A DNA stretch of 64,000 nucleotides from JAGQRJ01 sp041402045. GTDB lineage: Bacteria > Planctomycetota > J058. Made by a program: the position numbers and the translations under genes. The stretch lies in contig JAWKSZ010000023.1 in assembly GCA_041402045.1 (NCBI GenBank), positions 45,871-109,870 on the forward strand, in the 5' to 3' direction. The notes under the pieces are model-generated. The model saw only the letters and a list, made by a program, of their open reading frames with translations, had not been told where the DNA came from and ran no database searches. Every line of letters starts with the position of its first letter. Within the stretch, counting starts at the first letter, position 1. This document shows, piece after piece, positions 35,373-43,941 of this stretch.

Positions 35373-36153
35373 CTACTCCTCCGCTTGCTCGGCGTTGCGC
35401 GCGCGATCCAGCTCGCGGTTTCTCTTCCGTTGCTCTTCCTTCTTGCGCCGGTTGTCTTCCGCTTGGATCTTGCCCTCGTGCTTCTTGAGGATCTTCTCGT
35501 CACGTTCCTCGGCGACCTTCCTCTTGTCTTCCGGTATCAACGCTCGATGGCGCTCAAGTCGCTTCTGCCTCCCTACAGTCTCGTCCACGAACAGGTTGAT
35601 TGCGCTGAACAGCTCGTCAGCGATCGAGGGATCCTCGTCGAACTTGATCTCGGACGGGTGCACGGCGTCGTTGCCGTAGAGCCGGATCAGGTCGGCAGTC
35701 CTGATTACGTCTTCGTGGACGCCCTTGACCTTCAACTCAGCGATCTTCTGGTCGATCGTGCTGGTCGGGCTGTTGGGCTTGCAATCCAGTTGGTCGTGCA
35801 GGAAGTGGTCTAGGGCGAGGCGAAGCAAGGCCGCCGTAGCGCGCGTTGAATGCGGCAGGACCCGGCGCGCTTCCTCGAAAATCTCCAGAGCAGCTCCCTT
35901 CAGGTCCTCGTGTGGTTCGGGAGCGTCGAGCTTGAGCGGCCATAGCAACTCGCCAAACCTCGATTCTACTTCCACTAGATCGTCGTCTTGGACGATGCCT
36001 CGAAATTGATCCAGCCAAGTAGCTGTCTTGGAGCAGTGGTGGCGGGTGGACACCAGAAGAGTGAATCTGTAGGGTAGCTGACTCCCACCCCTGGTGCTTC
36101 ACTCGCAGCCAGTTCTGCATGGACGCCGCACCACAGTGCGGACACTTGATCAC
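35373..36153 (-). CDS. DUF4145 protein with N-terminal zinc knuckle, frameshifted
   Basis: The C-terminal about 220 residues, in frame from about 36053 to 35373, are a DUF4145 domain: EIFEEARRVLPHSTRATAAL, then RTADLIRLYGNDAVHPSEIK, followed by a highly charged K/E/R tail. DUF4145 occurs alone and inside restriction enzyme subunits and other defence genes. Upstream, in a different frame from GTG 36153, lies a zinc-ribbon half (KCPHCGAASMQNWLRVKHQG), and HHCSK begins the second half. A one- or two-base indel at about 36050 separates them. Family members commonly start with such a CPHCG ribbon, so one gene is likely. Confidence 0.65.
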
Positions 36154-37055
36154 CCGCTTTCGGAAGCCCGGGCGCCGAACTTCGCCTTCAAGTGCTTCAG
36201 AACTTCTTCCTGGCTTAGCTCGCTCACGTGGATCTCCTTGGTCAATATCTCCGGCGAGGTCGTTGGCCTGGAGTGCGCACTGGTAGGCGTCATAGACACA
36301 AAAGATCGCGAGGCAGAACCAGCCGAGGAAGACCAGTAGGAACGCTGCCGGGTCTGCGTGGCTCGCGATTATCACCGCCCAGAAGATCGTCACACCAACG
36401 ATCGGCGCGAAGAAGAAGGTCAAGCCTCGGAGCGCGCGCCCGGCGTAGAGCTGCCCGAGGCCGAGAATGAAGAAGGAGAGCACGGCCGCGGTTCCGGGGT
36501 TCGCCTGTTGACGGACGATGACGACGCGCGACGACCCCCAGCTCGCACCCGCCCCGACGCGCGTCTCCGCTGAGAGCTCCTGCGTGAGCTCCCGCGGCGC
36601 TGCGGGCCCCTGGCCTCCCGAACCTCGCAGCCGCAGAACCGGCACACGCGGGCGGCCGGTTTGATCAGCTCCGCGCAGTCGGGGCAAGGAACCTCGGTCA
36701 CCGGGGTGATCGGCTGGCTGTCGAACCCGCTGGGCTCTTGCTTCGCGGCCTTGGCGCGCTCAAACTCGAGCTTGGCCCAGGCCAGGTCCAGCTTTTCCTG
36801 TTCGAGCTTCGAGCGCTCCTCCTCTACGGTCGGCGGCTCGTTGCCGACCATGGTGTTGAACACCTCGCCGGAGTCCGTGGGGAGGGCGTCCTCGGCGCTC
36901 TGGCTCACCCCTGCGTCCTTCTGCGCCGCGATCTCCGGGAGCGTGGGCACCTTCACGCCGCTCTTGCACTTGGGACACTTGCCAGTGGCGCCCGCGTGCT
37001 TGCTGCTGACCCGGATCCGCCGGGAGCACTGGGGGCAGGGGAAGAAGATCGGCAT
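36150..37055 (-). CDS. Double zinc-ribbon / TM2-like membrane protein, frameshifted
   Basis: ATG at 37055. The N-terminus has a ribbon CPQCSRRI ... GKCPKCKSG, then a helical charged segment and a second ribbon CPDCAELI ... CRFCGCEV. At about 36590-36600 the frame changes and continues with two or three transmembrane helices (VLSFFILGLGQLYAGRALRG, as in TM2-type domains). The 3' end is uncertain. A second shift near 36235 would lead to the stop at 36150, but a good AAGGAG site before GTG 36227 suggests a separate 25-residue frame there (SELSQEEVLKHLKAKFGAR) that may instead be the true start of the DUF4145 gene. Confidence 0.55.
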
Positions 37056-37179
37056 GCGCCGAGCCTACAGGACTGGTCGCTGCACATCGACCAATCAGAG
37101 AATGTTGGCGAGCGGGTGGGCCGAGTGTGTCTTAGCTGTGGCGGCTGCCGCCGGATAGGCTGACATGTGGGGAGGTCGC

Positions 37180-37938
37180 GTGAGCGTCAACGAGCCTATG
37201 CAGCCGCAGGAGGAGAGCAAGAAGGAGGTCGTCTTGCGCGGACTCGGGTTCGCGCTGGCGGGTATGGGGATTTACGCCGCGCCCGCTGTCGTGGAGATGG
37301 CTCTTGCAGTCGACAAGGCGAACAAGGCCCGCGTGCAGGAGGCCTTGGCCAGCGAGGTGAGCACCGCAACCAAGGCCGAGCTTGGCCAGCTGAGGGACCT
37401 AATCAGCGGTTTAGAGAACAGGGCCGAACTCAGTGAACGGCGGCAGGCTACCTTCCTGAAGCTCTTCCTAGAGGCGGGGACCCACCCGGAACCGGACTTT
37501 CAGCGCGCCAAGGCCCGCCTTGTCGCCAGGCTGGGTCTTGGGAGGGTTGGTGAGTCAGAAGCCCTAGAGGCCTCGATGCTCATGGATCGGATGGTCCGGG
37601 ACGACCTCCTATGCCTCCAGATCGTCGACGGGCTCGAGTCTGAGGGCGTGGGAGTCTGGCCGGAGAAGGGAAGCGGCCCTAACACCAGCAGGCAGCCGCT
37701 GGACAACGTACGCGGGTCGCACGAGGACTCATTGATCGACCTAGCGCGACAGAGAGCAGGTCGCACCGAGGACTACTGGGATGAACGGATCACGCGGGCG
37801 ATCCAGCTGGGCACGCTCAAGACTCCGCGGCGGCGCTCCATCGGTCAGGAGCACTACCGTGTTTTGGCAACGACTGCGATCGGGCGACTGATCGCCGATC
37901 AGTTCCGGTGCGAAGCCAAGCCTGGTCTGAACGATTAG
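37180..37938 (+). CDS. Island protein with one membrane helix and coiled coil
   Basis: 252 residues. GTG at 37180 has GGGGAGG upstream and is preferred to the ATG at 37165, which has no site. One hydrophobic segment at about 20-40 (GLGFALAGMGIYAAPAVVEM) is followed by a predicted coiled coil (KAELGQLRDLISGLENRAEL) and a helical C-terminal half. I recognise no family. It is divergent from the zinc-ribbon gene and is the last gene before the right direct repeat. Codon use is less GC-biased than in flanking chromosomal genes. Confidence 0.7.
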   Translation: MSVNEPMQPQEESKKEVVLRGLGFALAGMGIYAAPAVVEMALAVDKANKARVQEALASEVSTATKAELGQLRDLISGLENRAELSERRQATFLKLFLEAGTHPEPDFQRAKARLVARLGLGRVGESEALEASMLMDRMVRDDLLCLQIVDGLESEGVGVWPEKGSGPNTSRQPLDNVRGSHEDSLIDLARQRAGRTEDYWDERITRAIQLGTLKTPRRRSIGQEHYRVLATTAIGRLIADQFRCEAKPGLND

Positions 37939-38033
37939 CCTACAGCGCGGGTGAGGCAGCCGATCCAGGGAGAGGTCGTCGGTGAAACTGCTCGGACGAC
38001 GGGGCGCAGGGCCGTGAGCACCAGTTTCCGCGG

Positions 38034-38069
38034 GCCCGCCCCCGTGGCGGGCTTCGTTCGTTCCGGAGG
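38034..38069. repeat. Right 36-bp direct repeat (putative attR)
   Basis: Identical over 36 bases to 33227-33262. It also forms a short hairpin (GCCCGCC-CCCGT-GGCGGGC) lying 12 bases beyond the stop of the convergent secreted-protein gene, so it may serve as that gene's terminator. Chromosomal-style GC content resumes at this point. Confidence 0.88.
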
Positions 38070-38081
38070 CGGCGAAGGCCG

Positions 38082-39248
38082 CTACTTGGTCCACTTGACC
38101 GCGAACACCGCCCGGTGACCCGGGTACTCGCTCAGCGACCAGAGGTTGCCCTTGCTGGGGGTGAAGGTCAGATCCTCGGGGCCGTAGGCCCACTCCCGCG
38201 CCGCGCTCGGGGTGAAAGGGGCCGTGGCGTAGAGCCGGCCGTGGTTGCGGAAGCGGCGGATCTTCTGGCTGCTGCAGGCGAGCTGGAAGCGCCCGCGCCA
38301 GGAGAGGGCCCCCTGTACACGGTCCTGGTTGGCGACGAAGACCTCGGCCGGGTGGATCGCCCCCGCGCCCTCGAGGAGCCCGCTCACCGGGTGGAAGGAC
38401 CAGCGCGCGAGCTTGCCGTCGACCGCGTCCTTCACGTACTCGCCGGTCAGGAGCGAGGGCGGGTTCGTGCTGCGGTCGACCGAGACGAAGGAGAAGCGCA
38501 GGTCCGCGCTGGCGCCGGTCAAGCGGTAGGCGCCGACCTGCGGGAGCACGTAGCGGTAGTCGAAGGCGTAGAACCGGCCCCCGCTGCGTCCGATCGTCTC
38601 GCGCTTGCCCGTGCTCACCCGCAGGATCCGCTGGGTGTCGAACACCCGGAAGCCCCGGGTCGTGTCCACGGCGTAGAGGTAGCGCCCGACCCAGGCGATC
38701 CCGCCCGCGTGGATCGGGACCGGACGGAAGCTCGCGTCGCCGCTCGCGTCGCGGGTGGGCTCCACGAGCAGCACGTGCCGGTAGCGCACCCGCTGCATGG
38801 AGGTCACGTCGACGAAGCTGACCCGCACGCCCTTGTTGACCGCGCTCGAGCTCTCCTCGCGCTTGAAATACCAGCTCGCGAGCAGGATCCGCTTCCCGCC
38901 CAGGGACTCCGAGGGGAAGGCGGCGGCGGTCCCGCTGATCCCTTGCGGCCACCAGTACTCGACGGCGTCGTCGCCGCGGTCCCAGCGGAAGCCGGTGTGG
39001 ATCCGAATCCCGTCCAAGCTCCTGCCGAGGGGCCGGCCCTCGCGGTTGGCGTCGGCGACGACCTGGAGCACGCTCGCGCGGGGGAGCTGGCGGGCCAGCT
39101 CGTCGGTCAGCCCGTCGAGCCGGGTCCACTCCGCGGGGTCTTCGCCGAGGGAGAACGCGCGGGGGGAGAGGGGCCGGAGGCCCTGGTGCTCCTGGGCCAG
39201 CGCGGGGAAGGTCGCGAGCAGGGCCAGGGCGGCGGTGGGGAGTTTCAT
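38082..39248 (-). CDS. Secreted protein, probable beta-propeller, unknown function
   Basis: 388 residues from ATG at 39248, with a clear signal peptide (KLPTAALALLATFPALAQ, cleavage after AQ). The mature protein is rich in beta-strand segments with recurring aromatic/Gly turns (VGRYLYAVDTTRGFRVFD, GGRFYAFDYRYVLP), as in propellers or similar repeats. Similar extracytoplasmic proteins occur in actinobacteria and other large genomes without assigned function. It lies directly outside the island. No lipobox. Confidence 0.7.
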   Translation of the reverse strand: MKLPTAALALLATFPALAQEHQGLRPLSPRAFSLGEDPAEWTRLDGLTDELARQLPRASVLQVVADANREGRPLGRSLDGIRIHTGFRWDRGDDAVEYWWPQGISGTAAAFPSESLGGKRILLASWYFKREESSSAVNKGVRVSFVDVTSMQRVRYRHVLLVEPTRDASGDASFRPVPIHAGGIAWVGRYLYAVDTTRGFRVFDTQRILRVSTGKRETIGRSGGRFYAFDYRYVLPQVGAYRLTGASADLRFSFVSVDRSTNPPSLLTGEYVKDAVDGKLARWSFHPVSGLLEGAGAIHPAEVFVANQDRVQGALSWRGRFQLACSSQKIRRFRNHGRLYATAPFTPSAAREWAYGPEDLTFTPSKGNLWSLSEYPGHRAVFAVKWTK

Positions 39249-39372
39249 GCCTGGCTCAGCGCAAACCCGAGCCCGGGCGTAAGTCGTGCTTATCGGAGGG
39301 AAGCGTGTCGGCTGCAGAGCCGATCGCCTCGCCTGAAAAGAATGCGCACAGGTCGCGGTGACCCGCGCGCGC

Positions 39373-40794
39373 CTACTTCAGCTCGTCGGTGACGAACGCG
39401 CGCCAGCGCGCCTGCAGGGCGTCCAGGTCGACCTTGGCGAAGGAGTCGTCGAAGGCCTCGCGGGCGTCCTTGCCCCGGGACAGCGCCTTGAAGTAGCGCT
39501 TGAGCGGGTCGAAGTAGGCGCGCCCGTCGGCCTCACACAGGAAATACACCATGGCCCAAGCCTGGGCGTAGTGGTCGCTCACCGACGCCGCGGCGTACAT
39601 CTCCGCCTGCGTCATGGTCATGAGCCGCTCGAAGGGCACGTCTTCCCCTTTGGCGACGAGCTTGCGCACGCGCTTGGTCCGCCACGGGTTGGGCCGGATC
39701 TTCATGCCCGGGCGCGGCGCCTCCACGTAGTCCGAGGGGCCGAAGTAGTCGGCCAGCCCCTCGTTCAGCCACTGCGGCGCGGGCTGCTCCAGCACCCCGT
39801 CCAGGAACTGGTGGAAGCCCTCGTGGTAGAGCACCAGCAGGGTGTCCGACTCCTCGGGGTAGCGGTAGAGGAAGAGCTGCTTGAACGCGGGGTCGAAGTG
39901 GCCGCCCGCGCTCTGCGGCCCGCCGCTCTGGTGGTACTCCGCCTTCTCCTTGAACACCACGATCGAGCCCTTGCGCTTGCTCCTCGAGCGGGGGAAGAGC
40001 GTGGTGTAGAGCTTGCGGATCAGCTCGGCGTGCTCCGCGATCCGCTCGGCGAAGGCCTGGTCCACGTTCGTGCGCACCACGTAGTGCTTTGTCTCGCAGG
40101 TGAAGGTCTCGGGCCAGTCGGGGCCCTCGAGCACGAGCTTCAGCTTGCGGTCGAGGAGCATGAGCCCGAAGTGCATGGCGTTGACCTCGAGCCCCGCCCG
40201 AGTGTCCTCCCGCGCCTCCTCGAAGCGCTGCAGCCGCGTGAGGAGCGAGGCGCGCATGAGCCGCGCCTGCTGGACCTGGGGCGCGGCCTTGAGCGCGCGC
40301 CCGTAGTGGGTCAGCGCCTCGTCGGCGTCTCCCGCCCAGCGGCACGCGTCGCCCAGGGCGAGCATGGCCTCGTGGAACCCCGAGTTGCGCTTGATCGCCT
40401 CCCGCAGCCGCCGCTGGGCGCGGGGGTAGTCCCCGAGCACGGTGTAGGCGATCCCCAGGTGGTAGTCCGCCAGCGCGCACGTCGCGTCCAGCTCGCGCAC
40501 CTCCTCCAGACCCTCGATCGCGGCCTGGACTCGCGCGCGGCCCTCCTCGCCCGAGCGCTTGCCGAAGGCCGCCTTCCAGCCCTCGATCGCCTGGGCGTAG
40601 CGCTCCTTGGTGGCCGCGCTCAGCCAGGCGGGGAGCTCCAGGTTCGGCCCGGGGAGCGGCTCGACGAAGGTCGGGGTCTCGGCCCCCGGGTCGCGGGGCG
40701 CGTGGGGACGCGCGGCGGCGGAGTCTTCACCCGCCCGCGTGGGGGGCGCCGCGAGGCTCAGGAGCACGGTCAGGGCGCAGCAGGTCCAGCGCAC
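39373..40794 (-). CDS. Secreted TPR protein with DUF1570 metallopeptidase-like domain
   Basis: 473 residues, GTG at 40794 behind GGAGG. Signal peptide about 1-21 (CALTVLLSLAAPPTRA). Residues about 100-200 hold TPR units (CALADYHLGIAYTVLGDYPR). The C-terminal half is a DUF1570-type domain with the zinc motif HEGFHQF in LVLYHEGFHQFLDGVL and the downstream Glu in WLNEGLADYF, the gluzincin pattern, so it is probably an extracytoplasmic peptidase. The family is especially common in Planctomycetota, a weak taxonomic hint. Confidence 0.82.
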   Translation of the reverse strand: MRWTCCALTVLLSLAAPPTRAGEDSAAARPHAPRDPGAETPTFVEPLPGPNLELPAWLSAATKERYAQAIEGWKAAFGKRSGEEGRARVQAAIEGLEEVRELDATCALADYHLGIAYTVLGDYPRAQRRLREAIKRNSGFHEAMLALGDACRWAGDADEALTHYGRALKAAPQVQQARLMRASLLTRLQRFEEAREDTRAGLEVNAMHFGLMLLDRKLKLVLEGPDWPETFTCETKHYVVRTNVDQAFAERIAEHAELIRKLYTTLFPRSRSKRKGSIVVFKEKAEYHQSGGPQSAGGHFDPAFKQLFLYRYPEESDTLLVLYHEGFHQFLDGVLEQPAPQWLNEGLADYFGPSDYVEAPRPGMKIRPNPWRTKRVRKLVAKGEDVPFERLMTMTQAEMYAAASVSDHYAQAWAMVYFLCEADGRAYFDPLKRYFKALSRGKDAREAFDDSFAKVDLDALQARWRAFVTDELK

Positions 40795-40880
40795 GAGGCA
40801 CCTCCAGGCCAGGATCCTAGCGCGTCAGGCGCTAGCGCCGAAGCGCAGCCTTGGATTCTCTGCGTGTGCAGGCGTGGCGC

Positions 40881-40894
40881 GCGAAACGTTTCGC
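40881..40894. promoter_or_regulatory. LacI/PurR-like palindrome upstream of the DUF1570 gene
   Basis: GCGAAACGTTTCGC, a perfect 14-bp palindrome about 85 bases upstream of the start at 40794, in a 209-base intergenic region. The AACGTT core with symmetric arms resembles operators of LacI/GalR-family regulators. No such regulator is encoded in the window. Confidence 0.4.
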
Positions 40895-41003
40895 AGGGCG
40901 CGTCGGTCTCGGGGAACTCAAGGCCAGCGGCGCTCAGGGCTTGGCCGCCTGGCACCGGAAACCTTGCACGAAAACCTTTCAGCGAATCGTCGCAGGGCGC
41001 GAC

Positions 41004-42662
41004 TCAGTAGTCGCTGAACAGGGACTTGAACACGAGGAACGCGCCGCCGAGCCCCGCCAGCACGAACATCACGATCGCCAGCGCGGGGTAGCCGAGCAGG
41101 GTGTAGCTCGACTCGACCCTCATGACCAGCGCCGCGCCCACGATCATGGCCGCCAGCACCAGGCCCGCGGCGACGCGGTTGGCGATCTTCTGCAAGCCGC
41201 GCAGCAGCTCGCGCTCGTCGATCGCGTCGACCTTGACCTGCAGCTCGTGCTCGGCAGCCATGTCGAGCAAGCGCGCGACCTGGGCCGGGATCCGTTCGGC
41301 CAGGTCGCGCGCCCGCAGCATGCGGTCGAAGGCGTTGAGCAGGGTCACGTCCTGACCCAGGTGCTCGCGGATCAGGCCCGCAGCCTCCTCTCGGATCAAG
41401 CGGGTGGGGTCGAGGTCCGGGGCCAGGATCCGCACCGCGCTCTCGAGGTAGGCCAGCGCCCGCCCCGCCTGGGGGATCTGATCGGGCAGGCGCACGGTGT
41501 GGCGCTGGCAGGCCTTGGCGGTGGCGAGCATGACCTGACCCAGGCGCAGTTGGGCGAAGTCCGAGTTGTGGTTCTCGACGACCAGGCGCGCGATCGCCTC
41601 CACGAAGCCGTGGTGGTCGAGGTTCGGCGGCGCCTGGCCGACGTCGAGCATGAGCCGCGCGACGCGCTCGCCGCGGCCCTCCGCCAGCGCGAGGACCATC
41701 ATCAGGAGCTGCTCGCGGAGCTGCGGGCCGACGCGCCCGACCATGCCGCAATCGATCAGCCCCAACCGGTCGTCGTTCAGGAGCAGCATGTTGCCGGGGT
41801 GGGGGTCGGCGTGGAACAGTCCGGCGACCAGGATCTGCTGGAGGTACGAGCGCAGCAGCTCCTCGGCCAGCCGCTCGCCGTCGATCCGCTCGAGCTGCTC
41901 GGGGGTCGCCTCGGTGATCTTGGTCCCGAGCATGAACTCCATGGTCAGGACCCGCGGGCTGCACAGCTCGGGGTAGGCCTGGACCACCCGCAGCCCGTCG
42001 AAGGGGTCGAAGATCGCCCCCAGCTCCTGCATGTTGCGGGCCTCGGCCTCGTAGTCCGTCTCGTTGAGCATGGTCCGGCGCGCCGTCTCCAGGGCGTCTT
42101 GGATCGCGACCCCCTCCAGGCGGCGCTCGACCAGCGCCGCGAGCTGCTGGAAGGCCTCGAAGTCCAGCTCGATCTGGCGGCGAATGTTTGGACGCAGGAC
42201 CTTGACCGACACCTGCCGCCCGTCGAGGGTGATCCCGCGGTGCACCTGACCGATCGACGCCGCCGCCAGGGGCTCCTCGTCGAAGCTGCGGAACAGCGCC
42301 TCGAGCGGCCGGCCGAGGTCCTCCTCGACGATCTCGCGCACCTGCTCCGAAGGGAACGGCTGAATGTCGCTCTGGAGCTTGGTCAAGGCCTCGACGTAGC
42401 GCGGCGGCAACAGGTCGCTCTGCGCGCTCAAGGTCTGGCCGATCTTGACCGCGACCGGCCCCAGCTTCTCCAGCTCCTCTGCGAGCTGCGCGGGCTCCTC
42501 ACTGCCTTCGCCCAGCCGCGCCCACTCGGGGTCGGAGGGGCCGTCCCCCCGGAGCAGCGCGCGCGCGAGGTCGCCGCGGGCGAAGCGCATGACGACCGCG
42601 ATCAGGTCGCGGTGCCGGCTCCGAATGTCCTTGCGGAACAGGAGTGAAGCGACGAGTCCCAT
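41004..42662 (-). CDS. ABC1/UbiB-family atypical kinase
   Basis: 552 residues, ATG at 42662. UbiB/ADCK signature elements: the KxGQ motif in VAVKIGQTLS, the Ala-rich loop AAASIGQVHRG replacing a P-loop, the catalytic-region DPHPGN in LFHADPHPGNMLLL and the metal-binding D in GLIDCGMVG. Two C-terminal transmembrane helices (LVLAAMIVGAALVM and a last one near the end) anchor it. Family members support ubiquinone biosynthesis or lipid transport by ATPase activity. No ubi or men genes are adjacent, so the process served here is unknown. Confidence 0.9.
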   Translation of the reverse strand: MGLVASLLFRKDIRSRHRDLIAVVMRFARGDLARALLRGDGPSDPEWARLGEGSEEPAQLAEELEKLGPVAVKIGQTLSAQSDLLPPRYVEALTKLQSDIQPFPSEQVREIVEEDLGRPLEALFRSFDEEPLAAASIGQVHRGITLDGRQVSVKVLRPNIRRQIELDFEAFQQLAALVERRLEGVAIQDALETARRTMLNETDYEAEARNMQELGAIFDPFDGLRVVQAYPELCSPRVLTMEFMLGTKITEATPEQLERIDGERLAEELLRSYLQQILVAGLFHADPHPGNMLLLNDDRLGLIDCGMVGRVGPQLREQLLMMVLALAEGRGERVARLMLDVGQAPPNLDHHGFVEAIARLVVENHNSDFAQLRLGQVMLATAKACQRHTVRLPDQIPQAGRALAYLESAVRILAPDLDPTRLIREEAAGLIREHLGQDVTLLNAFDRMLRARDLAERIPAQVARLLDMAAEHELQVKVDAIDERELLRGLQKIANRVAAGLVLAAMIVGAALVMRVESSYTLLGYPALAIVMFVLAGLGGAFLVFKSLFSDY

Positions 42663-42952
42663 GCCTCCGGGACTGCAAATCCTCCGCCGGAGGCGTGGCT
42701 CCGCGCTCGACGGACTTAGCGACGGCGTGGGACGCAGGTGTCCCGTCCCAGCCCCACGGGTCGCGCCGAGGTCGGCGGTCGTTTACCGTGGGCGCCATGA
42801 CGCGCAACACGCACCACGCATACGGCTGAGTGCCCGACTCGGGCGGCGAGTTCGCCGCCGAGGGTCCGGCCCGGGCGTTCCGGGCGCGGCGCGGCCCCCG
42901 GTAGCGTCCCCGCCTCCCGAGGCTCGCTGGTCGGCGAGCGACGGAGGAGTGG
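42663..42952. other. Divergent intergenic region with inverted repeat
   Basis: 290 bases between ubiB-like (-) and the TusA-like gene (+). Next to the kinase start is an inverted repeat GCCTCCGG (42663-42670) / CCGGAGGC (42687-42694), able to form a hairpin in the kinase leader. No further gene is seen. A near-random G/C-rich stretch fills the rest. Confidence 0.45.
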
Positions 42953-43570
42953 GTGGAGTCCGAGGACTTCCAACTCGAGGCGGGGCTCGACCCCGAGGAG
43001 CAGGCCCGCGCTGAGGCGCTGCTGAGCCAGCTCGCGGCCTGGGAGGGCCAGCGCTGCGCCCGCTGCGCCGTCGCGCTCTGCGGGCACGAGCTGACCGTGA
43101 GCTGGGCCATGGGCTTCAAGCGCGCCCCGGTGTGTTTGAGCTGCTTCGCGCAGGTCCTCGAGCGACCGCTGGCCGAGGCGCGGGAGGACGTGCACGCGCG
43201 GATCACGCGCCGGGACTGCTTCCGCCAGGGGTGGCTCTGGGCCAGCGCCCGCGAAGGCTTCGGGGAGGACGACCGCCCCGCCTGCCTCTGGGTCGGTGGG
43301 TCCGCCGCCGAGGCACCGCCGGCGCCCCCCACGAGCGCCGCCCCCCCCGCGCGCGCCGACGGCCGGTGGGACGCCGGGGACATGAGCTGCGGCGACCTGG
43401 TGCTCGCGCTCCGCGGCAAGCTCGGCGAGCTCCCGCCGGGGGCGGTCCTCCTGCTCCGCGCCCTGGACTCCGCCGCGCCCGAGGATATTCCGGCCTGGTG
43501 TCGGGTCACCCGCAACCCTTTGCTCCGCGAGGAGCACCCTCTCTACTGGATTCGTCGAAAGGACGCCTGA
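42953..43570 (+). CDS. Cys-rich N-domain fused to a TusA-like sulfur-carrier domain
   Basis: 205 residues, GTG at 42953 with GGAGGAG upstream. Residues 1-110 contain a zinc-type pattern (CARCAVALC and CLSCF). After a Pro/Ala linker, residues about 138-205 are a TusA-like domain. The strand-loop-helix WDAGDMSCGDLVLALRGKL keeps the sulfur-carrying Cys but has CG where TusA has CP, and the fold closes with PAWCRVTRNPLL. It probably receives or delivers persulfide sulfur. The next genes encode DsrE and a second TusA fusion. Confidence 0.75.
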   Translation: MESEDFQLEAGLDPEEQARAEALLSQLAAWEGQRCARCAVALCGHELTVSWAMGFKRAPVCLSCFAQVLERPLAEAREDVHARITRRDCFRQGWLWASAREGFGEDDRPACLWVGGSAAEAPPAPPTSAAPPARADGRWDAGDMSCGDLVLALRGKLGELPPGAVLLLRALDSAAPEDIPAWCRVTRNPLLREEHPLYWIRRKDA

Positions 43571-43571
43571 C

Positions 43572-43937
43572 ATGTCGACCAACAAGATCTGTGTGAGCCT
43601 GACCCACGCCAAGAACGACACCGACAAGGCCACCGTGGCCTTCGTCGTGGCCAACGCCAGCGTGGCCTCGGAGCAGGAGACGACCGTGTTCCTCAGCACC
43701 GAGGGCGTGCGCCTGGCCGAGCGAGGCTACGCCGACGACGTGCACGAGGACGGCTTCGCCCCGCTCAAGGAGCTCATGGACAACTACGCCCAGGCCGGCG
43801 GCACGATCTGGGTGTGCTCGCCCTGCTTCAAGAAGCGCGGGCTGAACGAGGAGCGCCTGGTCCCCGGCGCCAAGATCGTGGGTGGCGCCAAGCTGGTCGA
43901 GCTCCTCAGCCAGGGCGCTGGCTGCGTCAGCTACTGA
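43572..43937 (+). CDS. DsrE-family sulfur-relay protein
   Basis: 121 residues, ATG at 43572, one base after the preceding stop. DsrE/DsrE-like fold: an opening KICVSLTHAKNDTDKATVAF, the central FLSTEGVRLAERGY, and a Cys pair in TIWVCSPCFKKRGL where family members hold the active-site Cys. Such proteins move sulfane sulfur between carriers. Tight spacing with TusA-like proteins on both sides supports one relay. Confidence 0.85.
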   Translation: MSTNKICVSLTHAKNDTDKATVAFVVANASVASEQETTVFLSTEGVRLAERGYADDVHEDGFAPLKELMDNYAQAGGTIWVCSPCFKKRGLNEERLVPGAKIVGGAKLVELLSQGAGCVSY

Positions 43938-43941
43938 CCCC

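Larger units (their letters stand above)
33227..38069. mobile_element. 4.8-kb genomic island inserted at the tRNA-His terminator
   Basis: Bounded by perfect 36-bp direct repeats and visibly less GC-rich than its surroundings (67 of 120 bases at 34201-34320 against 83 of 120 at 30901-31020), with rarer codons. Cargo, in order: a PutAbiC-like membrane protein (+), an excisionase-like HTH remnant (-), a DUF4145 protein (-), a zinc-ribbon/TM2-like protein (-) and a coiled-coil membrane protein (+). No intact integrase is visible. Either an integrase was lost or the element depended on one supplied in trans. Cargo types suggest a defence function, which is inference. Confidence 0.8.

Noticed and set aside
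33227..38069. IS element or prophage explanation for the island
   Set aside because: No transposase, terminal inverted repeats or phage structural genes are visible; the direct repeats are too long for a target-site duplication.
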